Source: Winogradskyella sp. (GTDB lineage Bacteria; Bacteroidota; Bacteroidia; Flavobacteriales; Flavobacteriaceae). From it: a stretch of DNA of 36,048 nt. The notes below the pieces were generated by a model that was not told where the DNA came from, did no database searches, and was given only the letters and a program-made list of their open reading frames with translations. Positions within the stretch are counted from its first letter, which is position 1. Each line of letters opens with the position of its first letter. Location: NCBI RefSeq assembly GCF_025210595.1, contig NZ_JAOARH010000117.1, positions 1 to 36,048 on the forward strand. Direction: 5' to 3'. Below, in pieces: positions 23,155-30,846 of the stretch. Made by a program: the position numbers and the translations under genes.

Positions 23155-24135
23155 ATGATATCTAAAGACGCTATTTTTAACATAACATCGGATGCTGAAT
23201 TTAATGCACTTGCATTAGATATTTTTAGATTTCAATTTAAACACAACTCAGTATATCGCTCATTTTGTGATTTGCTTTATAAACATCCTGTTGATGTAAA
23301 ATATATAGAAGACATTCCATTTTTACCAATACAGTTTTTTAAAAGTCATAACATCTTATCTAGCAAAACTGCTATTAAAAAAGTTTTTACCAGTTCTGGC
23401 ACTACAGGAAGTACAACAAGCAAACATTTAATTACCAATTTAGATATTTACGAAGAAAGCTACTTTAAAGGCTTTCATCATTTTTATGATAACATAGAAA
23501 ACTACGTTATTTTAGCTTTATTACCTTCTTATCTTGAACGAGATGGTTCTTCGCTTATATACATGGTGAACGATTTAATACAAAAATCTAATCGTACTGA
23601 AAGCGGTTTTTATCTCAACAATTTAGAAGATCTTTCTAAAACATTACATCAACTAGAAACCAAAGGACAAAAAACAATACTAATTGGTGTGTCTTTTGCA
23701 CTACTAGATTTAGTTGAACAGTTTTCCTTTAACTTAAAACACACCATAATTATGGAAACTGGTGGTATGAAGGGCAAAAGAAAAGAAATTATTAGACAAG
23801 AATTACACAAAAGACTCAAAATTGGTTTTGGAGTAAATGAAATACATAGCGAGTATGGTATGACTGAACTTTTGAGCCAAGCTTACTCAATGGGAAATGG
23901 TATTTTTGAATGTCCACCTTGGATGAAAGTTTTAACACGAGATACTGAAGATGCCTTGTCTATACAACCATCAAATAAAACAGGAGGCATCAATATTATT
24001 GATTTAGCTAATATAAATTCTTGTGCTTTTATTGCCACTCAAGATTTAGGCAAAACCCTTGAAAATCAAAAATTTGAAATCATCGGAAGATTTGACAACT
24101 CAGATATTCGTGGATGTAATTTAATGGCATTGTAA
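23155..24135 (+). CDS. LuxE/PaaK-like adenylating protein
   Basis: This 326-residue protein resembles acyl-protein synthetase LuxE and the phenylacetate-CoA ligase group. It has the nucleotide-binding loop TSSGTTGSTTSK (79-90), a METGGMKGKRKE segment, HSEYGMTELLSQ (231-242) and a C-terminal GRFDNSDIRGCN. Such enzymes activate a carboxylic acid as an acyl-adenylate and pass it to a thiol. No luxCD genes are present, so bioluminescence is not implied; the acid and acceptor are unknown. It starts about 20 bases after a terminator; a TATATTTT box at 23141-23148 would give a nearly leaderless mRNA. A terminator follows. Confidence 0.82.
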   Translation: MISKDAIFNITSDAEFNALALDIFRFQFKHNSVYRSFCDLLYKHPVDVKYIEDIPFLPIQFFKSHNILSSKTAIKKVFTSSGTTGSTTSKHLITNLDIYEESYFKGFHHFYDNIENYVILALLPSYLERDGSSLIYMVNDLIQKSNRTESGFYLNNLEDLSKTLHQLETKGQKTILIGVSFALLDLVEQFSFNLKHTIIMETGGMKGKRKEIIRQELHKRLKIGFGVNEIHSEYGMTELLSQAYSMGNGIFECPPWMKVLTRDTEDALSIQPSNKTGGINIIDLANINSCAFIATQDLGKTLENQKFEIIGRFDNSDIRGCNLMAL

Positions 24136-24212
24136 GGAATCAATCAATCTTACGACTAATGTGGTGCTATAGAAAAAGAAGGATTTTTCAATAGTTGATT
24201 GATTGGTTAGAG

Positions 24213-24242
24213 GTGCCCAAAAGAGATTTTGGGCACTTTTTT
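24213..24242 (+). terminator. Intrinsic terminator after the LuxE-like gene
   Basis: A 10-bp stem GTGCCCAAAA (24213-24222) / TTTTGGGCAC (24227-24236) with a GAGA loop is followed by six T. It abuts the tyrS stop codon on the other strand; the minus strand lacks a T-run after the stem. Confidence 0.9.
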
Positions 24243-25539
24243 ATACTATTTTAATAATATAAGTATTCTTCTTGCCCTTATTAATGATAATATATTTGTC
24301 ATTAATTAAATCATCCGAAGATAATTTGTAATCTTCTTTTACCTTTTCCTTATTAACAGAAATAGAATTTTCTTTTAAAGCACGTCTAGCTTCTCCATTA
24401 GATTTTAAAAAATTAGTTTTGGCTGCTAAAGCGCCTATCATATCTAAACCTTCATTAAACTCGGACATAGGTATATGTGACTGTGGGACACCTTCAAAAA
24501 CATCTAAAAATGTAGCTTCATCTAGAGTTTGAATATCTTCTTTAAAAGATTTACTAAACAATATATTTGAAGCTTTGGCTGCGTTTTCAAAATCTTCTTT
24601 TGAGTGTACCATAATTGTGATTTCCTCGGCTAATTTCTTTTGTAAAGTTCTTAAATGAGGTGCTTCACTATGTGTTTTAGCAATATCACTAATTTCACTT
24701 TCGTCTAAAAATGTAAAAATCTTAATATATTTTTCTGCATCTTCATCACTAGAATTTAACCAATACTGGTAAAATTTGTAAGGAGAAGTTCTTTTAGCAT
24801 CTAACCAAATATTACCTCCTTCGGTTTTTCCAAATTTAGTACCATCTGCTTTGGTAATTAAAGGACAGGTTAAAGCATAACCTTTACCACCACCAATACG
24901 TCTAATTAATTCGGTACCTGTGGTAATATTTCCCCATTGATCACTACCTCCCATTTGCACAGTACAATCGCTTTCTTTGTATAAATGCAAAAAATCATAA
25001 CCTTGTACTAATTGATAAGTAAACTCAGTAAATGACATACCCTCCTTAGATTCTGTAGACAAACGCTTCTTTACAGAATCTTTTGCCATCATGTAATTAA
25101 CCGTAATATGCTTACCAACGTCTCTAATAAATTCTAAAAATGAGAATTCCTTCATCCAGTCATAATTATTCACTAAAACTGCAGCGTTACTAGCATCACT
25201 TTCAAAATCTAAAAATCTAGAAAGTTGTTTTTTTATAGCATCTTGGTTATGACGTAAGGTTTTTTCGTCTAATAAATTACGCTCATTAGATTTCCCTGAA
25301 GGATCACCAATCATACCTGTAGCACCACCAACCAAAGCATAAGGTTTATGTCCTGCTAACTGAAAATGACGTAACATCATAACACTTACCAAATGCCCAA
25401 TATGTAAAGAATCTGCGGTAGGATCTATACCTACATAAGCGCTTCGCATGGCTTCAGACAAATGTTCTTCTACTCCTGGCATACTTTGGTGCAACATGCC
25501 TCTCCATTGTAATTCTTCAACAAAATTCTTTCCCATCAT
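24241..25539 (-). CDS. tyrS: Tyrosyl-tRNA synthetase
   Basis: This 432-residue class I synthetase charges tRNA-Tyr. The ATP-binding HIGH motif is at 46-49 (DSLHIGHL), the tyrosine pocket region includes [14 protein letters not shown] and [11 protein letters not shown], and the KMSKS-equivalent loop is KFGKT (235-239), the usual form in bacterial TyrRS. The C-terminal S4-like RNA-binding domain covers about 365-432. Two adjacent ATGs (25539 and 25536) are both possible; the second gives the more usual MGKNFVEEL start. A consensus promoter lies just upstream. Confidence 0.97.
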   Translation of the reverse strand: MMGKNFVEELQWRGMLHQSMPGVEEHLSEAMRSAYVGIDPTADSLHIGHLVSVMMLRHFQLAGHKPYALVGGATGMIGDPSGKSNERNLLDEKTLRHNQDAIKKQLSRFLDFESDASNAAVLVNNYDWMKEFSFLEFIRDVGKHITVNYMMAKDSVKKRLSTESKEGMSFTEFTYQLVQGYDFLHLYKESDCTVQMGGSDQWGNITTGTELIRRIGGGKGYALTCPLITKADGTKFGKTEGGNIWLDAKRTSPYKFYQYWLNSSDEDAEKYIKIFTFLDESEISDIAKTHSEAPHLRTLQKKLAEEITIMVHSKEDFENAAKASNILFSKSFKEDIQTLDEATFLDVFEGVPQSHIPMSEFNEGLDMIGALAAKTNFLKSNGEARRALKENSISVNKEKVKEDYKLSSDDLINDKYIIINKGKKNTYIIKIV

Positions 25540-25566
25540 GTTAGATAATTATAATTCGGTTTTAGG

Positions 25567-25596
25567 CAAAGATATGTTTCCACTTTAAAAGACAAA
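25567..25596 (-). promoter_or_regulatory. Promoter of tyrS
   Basis: On the minus strand TTTG (25593-25596) and TATCTTTG (25567-25574) are separated by 18 bases, a full consensus match. The predicted start near 25562 gives a leader of about 23 bases, too short for a T-box-type element. Confidence 0.75.
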
Positions 25597-25668
25597 AGAC
25601 AATTTTAACGTAATTTTACTCCGTCTATTTTAAGTAAGCACACAACATATTAAAAGGAAAAGTTATAG

Positions 25669-26688
25669 ATGGTATTAGTTACAGGTGGAACAGGATTAGT
25701 TGGAGCTCATTTGCTTTACAGATTAATAAGCAATGGTGAAAAGGTACGTGCTATTTACAGAAGAGAAAAAACCTTAAAGCGTGTTGCCCATGTGTTTTCT
25801 TATTTTTCTAATGATGCTGAAACTCTATTTAATACTATTGACTGGGTTGAAGCAGATCTAAATGATATTCCTAAACTCCAAAGTGCTTTTAGAGATATAA
25901 CTCACGTTTATCATTGCGCCGCGTTTGTGTCTTTTGAGCCCGACAAGTATCATCAACTGAGACGAATAAATATTGGAGGAACTGCTAATATTGTTAATTT
26001 ATGCATTAGCAACTCTGTTAAAAAGCTATGCTATGTTAGCTCTATTGCTACAATTGGGCATCATGAAAATCCTGAAAAATTAATTAATGAAGAAACTGCA
26101 TGGAATCCTGAAGACGACAATAATGTCTATGCGATCACTAAATATGGTGCTGAGCTAGAAGTTTGGCGTGGATCACAAGAAGGACTTGATGTGGTCATGG
26201 TAAATCCAGGAATTGTTCTTGGTGCAGGTTATTGGGATGGCGGAAGTAGCGGACATTTGTTTAAGAAAATTAAGGACGGTATGTCTTACTATGTAAACGG
26301 AATCACAGGTTATGTAGATGTATTTGATGTAGTAAACATCATGATAAAATTAATGAACAGCGTTATAAAAGATGAAAAATACATTTTAGTTTCAGAAAAC
26401 CTTAGCTTTAAAGATTTTCAATACAAAGTAGCATATGAACTTAATGTAAAACCACCTCAAAAAGAAGCTAAACCTTGGTTATTGAATTTAGCTTGGCGTC
26501 TAGACTGGCTAAAGCATAAATTATTTAAATCGCGTCGAAGCTTATCTAAACAAACTTCTAAATCTGCGGTAAATATTTCAAAATATGATAACAGCAAATT
26601 AAAAAATGAATTAGATTTTGAGTTTAAACCAATTGACCATTCTATAAAAGAAATCTGTCAATTATACCTCAGAGATTTAAAGAATTAA
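25669..26688 (+). CDS. NAD-dependent epimerase/dehydratase-like protein (extended SDR)
   Basis: This 339-residue Rossmann protein begins with VLVTGGTGLVGAHLL (GGTGLVG at 6-12). It has the catalytic SDR residues S124/S125 and Y154-x3-K158 (YAITK), plus VNPGIVLGAGY, typical of extended and atypical SDRs acting on sugar nucleotides, sterols or dihydroflavonol-like substrates. The substrate is not predictable. The C-terminal third is basic (WLKHKLFKSRRSL). It ends two bases from the stop of the DUF4296 gene, tail to tail, with no terminator between. Its promoter is unclear: the best -7 candidate is TAATTTTA at 25611-25618. Confidence 0.85.
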   Translation: MVLVTGGTGLVGAHLLYRLISNGEKVRAIYRREKTLKRVAHVFSYFSNDAETLFNTIDWVEADLNDIPKLQSAFRDITHVYHCAAFVSFEPDKYHQLRRINIGGTANIVNLCISNSVKKLCYVSSIATIGHHENPEKLINEETAWNPEDDNNVYAITKYGAELEVWRGSQEGLDVVMVNPGIVLGAGYWDGGSSGHLFKKIKDGMSYYVNGITGYVDVFDVVNIMIKLMNSVIKDEKYILVSENLSFKDFQYKVAYELNVKPPQKEAKPWLLNLAWRLDWLKHKLFKSRRSLSKQTSKSAVNISKYDNSKLKNELDFEFKPIDHSIKEICQLYLRDLKN

Positions 26689-26690
26689 GA

Positions 26691-27140
26691 CTAATTTTTA
26701 ACTGCTTTTTTTAAAACTTTATTAATTGAGTCATTTTTTTGTTTCTTAGCTTTTCTTATGGAATCTCTTTTCCGTTTTGAAGTTTTTACTTCATTTTTTT
26801 CTATTGCTTCAAACGCTTTTTTCTCTTTTTCTAATCTAACTTTCACTTTCTCAACTATACTCTTATATAGGTCTGGATCAAAAGCATAATAAGCATTACT
26901 ATCGGCAAACTGAGCACTATCTATCTCGTGCTTTTTTAAAACATAAGTTTCGGGTACTATTCCTTTTGTTTCTAATAGTTTTCGATTAACTCCTTTTGCA
27001 GCATTAATAACATATAGGTCGTATAAAATGTTTTCCATTTTATCTTTACCTATAAGATTATCTGGTTTCTTTGGTTTGCCTTGCGTATCGCAAGAAGAAA
27101 ATAAAACCAATAAAATTACTATGTAAATTACCTGTTTCAT
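26691..27140 (-). CDS. DUF4296 lipoprotein
   Basis: This 149-residue protein begins with a lipoprotein signal (MKQVIYIVILLVLFSSC, C17) and contains the DUF4296 core (KPDNLIGKDKMENILYDLYVINAAKG). The C-terminal third is a highly charged helix (KEKKAFEAIEKNEVKTSKRKRDSIRKAKKQK) that could be a coiled coil. The family is almost confined to Bacteroidota and has no known role. ATG overlaps the dihydroorotase stop by four bases (ATGA), so it is translated from the same message. Confidence 0.85.
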   Translation of the reverse strand: MKQVIYIVILLVLFSSCDTQGKPKKPDNLIGKDKMENILYDLYVINAAKGVNRKLLETKGIVPETYVLKKHEIDSAQFADSNAYYAFDPDLYKSIVEKVKVRLEKEKKAFEAIEKNEVKTSKRKRDSIRKAKKQKNDSINKVLKKAVKN

Positions 27141-28483
27141 CTATCAAAAGTTAATCGTCGTGCTGCTTTAACTCCTAAAACTTTAAAATTGTTATAAACT
27201 AGTTGTCCATTAACAATAGTATGAGTTACTCTACTTTTAAATGTATTACCTTCAAAAGGAGACCAACCACATTTGTATAAAATATTATCTTTATTTACTG
27301 TCCAGGGATTGTTAACATCTACAATCACTAAATCTGCATAATATCCTTCTTTGATGTAGCCTCTTTTTTCTACATCAAACAGTATTGCAGGATTATGACA
27401 CGCCTTTTCTACAATTTTTTCAATTGAAATTTTCCCTTGATGGTACATCTCTAGTAAAGCCACTAATGCATGTTGTACTAATGGTCCGCCAGAAGGTGCA
27501 CTTGTATATGGATTATTTTTTTCTTCAATTGTATGTGGTGCATGGTCTGTTGCAATAACGTCAATTCTATCATCTAACAAGGCTTTTAAAAGCTGCTCTC
27601 TATCTTTTGAAGTTTTCACAGCAGGATTCCATTTAATATGACTCCCTTTTTTAGCATAATCTTCATCTGAAAACCATAAGTGATGTATACAAACCTCTGC
27701 CGTAATTTTTTTATCTTTTAGGGGCACTTTATTACTGAATAGATTCGTTTCTTTTCCTGTAGACAGATGAAATACATGTAATCTTGCGCCAGTTTTTTTG
27801 GCTAATTCTATAGCTTTAGACGAAGACAAATAACACGCTTCTTCGCTTCTAATAATAGGATGTTTTTCCATAGGAATATCATCTCCATACTCAGCTTTAT
27901 GCTTTGCTAAATTCTCTCGTATTGTAGCTTCATCTTCGCAATGTACCGAAATGACCATATCTGTACTAGAAAAGATTTTCTCTAACACCTCAGGATTATC
28001 AACCAACATATTTCCTGTAGAAGAACCCAAAAACAATTTTAGACCTGCTACAGTTTTAGTATCTATTTTTAAAATTTCATCTAAATTATCATTAGTACCG
28101 CCAAACATAAACGAATAATTAGCATAGGATGTATTAGATGCAATCTCAAACTTTTCTTCGAGTTTTTCTATTGTTGTTGTCTGAGGATTGGTGTTGGGCA
28201 TTTCAATAAACGACGTAATTCCTCCTGCTAAAGCTGCCTTAGATTCAGTTTCTATATTTGCTTTGTGTGTAAGTCCTGGCTCTCTAAAATGCACCTGATC
28301 ATCAATCATACCTGGTAAGACATAGTTACCCTCAGCATCTATAATTACTGTATTTGCAGACTTAATACTTATCGTTGATGCAATTTCTTTTATAACATCA
28401 TCTTCTATAAGGATATCTCCTTCAATGATTTGCCCTTCATTGACAATCTTAGCGTTTTTAATTATAGTTTGTCTTTTCATCAT
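27137..28483 (-). CDS. pyrC: Dihydroorotase
   Basis: This 448-residue amidohydrolase interconverts N-carbamoyl-aspartate and dihydroorotate in pyrimidine synthesis. The metal-site strand reads IDDQVHFREPG (60-70): H65 and R67 are present but the first histidine of the usual HxH is Q63. Other motifs are EMPNTNPQTT, GLKLFLGSSTGNM (K149), SVHCEDE, HVFHLST and ATDHAPHTIEEK, as in the class I enzymes. The GxAD-L-I-V-D near the end (YYADLVIVD) is the usual beta-sandwich closing. Two adjacent ATGs (28483, 28480) are possible. It lies 2 bases after the glycosyltransferase gene and overlaps the DUF4296 gene by four. Confidence 0.92.
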   Translation of the reverse strand: MMKRQTIIKNAKIVNEGQIIEGDILIEDDVIKEIASTISIKSANTVIIDAEGNYVLPGMIDDQVHFREPGLTHKANIETESKAALAGGITSFIEMPNTNPQTTTIEKLEEKFEIASNTSYANYSFMFGGTNDNLDEILKIDTKTVAGLKLFLGSSTGNMLVDNPEVLEKIFSSTDMVISVHCEDEATIRENLAKHKAEYGDDIPMEKHPIIRSEEACYLSSSKAIELAKKTGARLHVFHLSTGKETNLFSNKVPLKDKKITAEVCIHHLWFSDEDYAKKGSHIKWNPAVKTSKDREQLLKALLDDRIDVIATDHAPHTIEEKNNPYTSAPSGGPLVQHALVALLEMYHQGKISIEKIVEKACHNPAILFDVEKRGYIKEGYYADLVIVDVNNPWTVNKDNILYKCGWSPFEGNTFKSRVTHTIVNGQLVYNNFKVLGVKAARRLTFDR

Positions 28484-28485
28484 AC

Positions 28486-29208
28486 CTATTTAGCAAATAA
28501 ACTTTTTAATTTTAAACTAATTACACCAAAAATAGCTTCATAAATAATACTGCCACTCATTTTTGATTTTCCTTTAACTCTATCTTTAAAAATAACAGGA
28601 ATTTCTACAATATTAAAGCCTTTTTTATAGGCTTTAAATTTCATTTCAATTTGAAATGCATAACCTACAAATTTCACTTTGTTTAAATCTATAGCTTCTA
28701 GCACTTCTCGCTTGTAACAAATAAATCCGGCTGTAGAATCTTTAACCTCCATTCCGGTTATTAACCTCACATACCTTGAAGCACCATAAGATAAAAGTAT
28801 CCTAGACATTGGCCAATTAACCACTGTTATGCCTTTTACATATCTTGAGCCAACAGAAACATCTGCTCCATCTTCAGCACAAGCTTTATACAGTCTAGTC
28901 AGATCTTTTGGATTATGCGAAAAATCAGCATCCATCTCAAAAATATACTGGTAAGATTTTTGCAAAGCCCATTCAAAACCAGCAATATAAGCTGCACCTA
29001 ATCCATTTTTATTTTTACGCTGTAATAAATGGAGTTTGTTTGCAAATTCAGTCTGCAAATTTTTAACCATTACTGCTGTCTTATCTGGTGAATTATCATC
29101 CACTACTAAAACATGAAAATCTTTTTCTTGTGAAAAAACAACTCTAAGAATTGCTTCGATATTTTCAATCTCGTTATAAGTTGGGATTATGACAAGTGCG
29201 TCAGACAT
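28486..29208 (-). CDS. Polyprenol-phosphate mannose synthase-like glycosyltransferase (GT2)
   Basis: This 240-residue GT-A enzyme resembles dolichol-phosphate mannose synthase. VIIPTYNEIENI opens the fold, VDDNSPD (36-42) and EMDADFSHNP (DAD at 93-95) bind the sugar nucleotide and metal, and IPVIFKDRVKGKSKM is the conserved C-terminal loop. There is no C-terminal membrane domain, as in the short soluble form. It would load a sugar on a polyprenyl phosphate for later transfer outside the membrane. It is first in a unit with pyrC and the DUF4296 gene. A 16-bp palindrome sits in its predicted leader. Confidence 0.9.
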   Translation of the reverse strand: MSDALVIIPTYNEIENIEAILRVVFSQEKDFHVLVVDDNSPDKTAVMVKNLQTEFANKLHLLQRKNKNGLGAAYIAGFEWALQKSYQYIFEMDADFSHNPKDLTRLYKACAEDGADVSVGSRYVKGITVVNWPMSRILLSYGASRYVRLITGMEVKDSTAGFICYKREVLEAIDLNKVKFVGYAFQIEMKFKAYKKGFNIVEIPVIFKDRVKGKSKMSGSIIYEAIFGVISLKLKSLFAK

Positions 29209-29222
29209 TTACATACTTTTAA

Positions 29223-29238
29223 AACGCGTATACGCGTT
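29223..29238. promoter_or_regulatory. 16-bp perfect palindrome in the leader of the pyrC unit
   Basis: AACGCGTATACGCGTT is fully self-complementary and GC-rich in an AT-rich gap. It lies between the predicted transcript start (about 29250) and the start codon at 29208, suiting a repressor operator just downstream of the promoter or an RNA hairpin. Confidence 0.5.
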
Positions 29239-29254
29239 ACTGATAGAATTTTGA

Positions 29255-29262
29255 CAAATGTA
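29255..29262 (-). promoter_or_regulatory. -7 box of the glycosyltransferase-pyrC-DUF4296 unit
   Basis: CAAATGTA reads TACATTTG on the minus strand, an exact -7 match. No -33 TTG lies at normal spacing. Confidence 0.55.
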
Positions 29263-29345
29263 AAATATTTAATGCATTATTAACTGTTATAGGTTTATTA
29301 AGATTTTAATTATGTTACCCTTTATTTTCTTTATAAATTAGCACT

Positions 29346-29996
29346 ATGAGGAATTTTATTACTCACGAGTGGTTTACCGTATGTACAATCTTTGGAGTTT
29401 TAGCGCTCACAGCTGCTAAATATCTAAACACAATTCGATTTAGTGATTTTATATCAATTATAGGTAATTCTAAATATTTAAATATTTACAGTAAGAACCA
29501 AAAATTTATAGATCCTTTTGACGGGTTATTGTTTATTAATTTAGCTCTTTCAGCAAGCATATTCTTGCATTTTTCTTATTCTACATTTATAGATCCTTTA
29601 ACCTTTGAATTGGTCTCCTTTTTAAAATTGATTTTAGCAGTTTCTGCAATAGTTATCATAAAGACGCTATTAGAGCGTCTTATTGGTAGTCTTTTTGAAA
29701 TTGACAGTATTATTGATAGTTATTTGTTTCAAAAAATTACATTTCTTAACTATTCTGGCTTAGTCTTAATCATCACTAATCCATTGATACTCTATACTAA
29801 AATAGACACAAAAATTATCATTATAATAGCTTTTATATTAATTTGTTTAATCAACTGTATTGGGTTTATTACTTCATTTAAAAACCATCAAAAAGCCATA
29901 AACCCCAATTTTTTCTATTTTTTATTGTATCTTTGCGCTCTCGAAATCGCACCTTATATACTTTTATATAAGGTAATTAGCGAGTATAACGTTTAA
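29346..29996 (+). CDS. DUF4271 membrane protein
   Basis: This 216-residue inner-membrane protein has about six hydrophobic helices (roughly 9-25, 58-76, 88-108, 134-150, 155-175, 188-208) and no recognisable catalytic motif. It fits DUF4271, a Bacteroidota family of unknown role whose gene commonly precedes hemD, as here. The conserved-looking stretch FQKITFLNYSGLVLIITNP lies in the middle. The end of its coding region also contains a -7 promoter box and a perfect 10-bp hairpin that probably belong to hemD, so codon choice there may be under two constraints. Confidence 0.82.
   Translation: MRNFITHEWFTVCTIFGVLALTAAKYLNTIRFSDFISIIGNSKYLNIYSKNQKFIDPFDGLLFINLALSASIFLHFSYSTFIDPLTFELVSFLKLILAVSAIVIIKTLLERLIGSLFEIDSIIDSYLFQKITFLNYSGLVLIITNPLILYTKIDTKIIIIIAFILICLINCIGFITSFKNHQKAINPNFFYFLLYLCALEIAPYILLYKVISEYNV
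29928..29935 (+). promoter_or_regulatory. Internal -7 box for hemD within the DUF4271 gene
   Basis: TATCTTTG is an exact -7 match, followed by GCGCTCTC much as at rpsP. The predicted start near 29940 gives hemD a 75-base leader. No clear -33 TTG is present. Confidence 0.5.
29951..29974 (+). promoter_or_regulatory. Perfect 10-bp hairpin in the hemD leader
   Basis: ACCTTATATA (29951-29960) and TATATAAGGT (29965-29974) pair around a CTTT loop. It lies within the last codons of the DUF4271 gene, about 11 bases after the predicted internal start and 40 before hemD. There is no T-run after it, so it is not a terminator. Confidence 0.5.
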
Positions 29997-30014
29997 AACA
30001 AAAAGTGTTTACGT

Positions 30015-30764
30015 ATGAAAGTGAAAACGATTTTAGTATCGCAACCAGAGCCCAAAATAGAGAATTCGCCATACTTTGACCTACAAGAAAAGCAAAAAGT
30101 TAAAGTTGATTTTAGACCTTTTATTCATGTAGAAGGTGTTTCTGCTAAAGAAATAAGACAACAAAAAATAGATCTTAGCAAATTCTCCGCTATTATTTTA
30201 ACCAGTAGAAATTCTGTAGATCATTTCTTTAGAATAGCAGACGAAATGCGTTTTAAAGTACCAGATACAATGAAATATTTTTGTCAATCTGAAGCTGTTG
30301 CTTATTATCTACAAAAATATGTTGTTTATAGAAAGCGTAAAATTTACGTAGGCAAACGTACATTTGCAGACTTAATTCCTTTAATTAAAAAGTACAAGGA
30401 TGAAAAATTTTTGCTACCTACTACAGATAAAGTAAAGCCTATTATACCTGAAACTTTAGATAAATTAAAAGTGGATTGGAAACAAGCTACGTTTTACAAA
30501 ACTGTAATTAGTGATTTGTCTGATTTAGCAGATGTATATTATGATATATTAGTATTTTTTAGTCCTTCTGGAATCGAATCTTTATTTCATAATTTCCCAG
30601 ATTTCAAACAAAACAATACGCGTATTGCTGTGTTTGGAAACACAACAGTTAAAGCCGTTAAGGAAAAAGGATTGCGCGTTGATATATCAGCACCAACACC
30701 AGAAACTCCTTCTATGACTATGGCATTACAAAAGTATATTGACGAAGTTAATAAGGGAAAATAA
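30015..30764 (+). CDS. hemD: Uroporphyrinogen-III synthase
   Basis: This 249-residue protein has the two-lobed HemD layout: an N-terminal segment VKTILVSQPEPK, the IILTSRNSVDHFF strand-helix, a hinge, then DILVFFSPSGIESLFHNFP, RIAVFGNTTVKAVKEKGL and the closing PTPETPSMTMALQKYI. The enzyme cyclises hydroxymethylbilane with inversion of ring D in heme and siroheme synthesis; family sequence conservation is low, so these strand patterns are the main evidence. It follows the DUF4271 gene by 18 bases and ends at a terminator shared with pckA. Confidence 0.9.
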   Translation: MKVKTILVSQPEPKIENSPYFDLQEKQKVKVDFRPFIHVEGVSAKEIRQQKIDLSKFSAIILTSRNSVDHFFRIADEMRFKVPDTMKYFCQSEAVAYYLQKYVVYRKRKIYVGKRTFADLIPLIKKYKDEKFLLPTTDKVKPIIPETLDKLKVDWKQATFYKTVISDLSDLADVYYDILVFFSPSGIESLFHNFPDFKQNNTRIAVFGNTTVKAVKEKGLRVDISAPTPETPSMTMALQKYIDEVNKGK

Positions 30765-30787
30765 TCTAAAGACTACATTAAAGAATA

Positions 30788-30823
30788 AAAAAAAGCGATT
30801 CTAAAATTAGAATCGCTTTTTTT
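30788..30823. terminator. Bidirectional terminator between hemD and pckA
   Basis: A 16-bp stem with core GCGATTCTA/TAGAATCGC, A7 on the left and T7 on the right and an AAAT loop can end both convergent transcripts. Confidence 0.93.
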
Positions 30824-30846
30824 GTACGTGATTAAATTTATAATCA

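Noticed and set aside
24138-24212. Small RNA between the LuxE-like gene and tyrS, based on an AATCAATCAA/TTGATTGATT inverted repeat
   Set aside because: The arms are simple-sequence, no -7 box lies in front, and the following terminator is explained by the LuxE-like gene.
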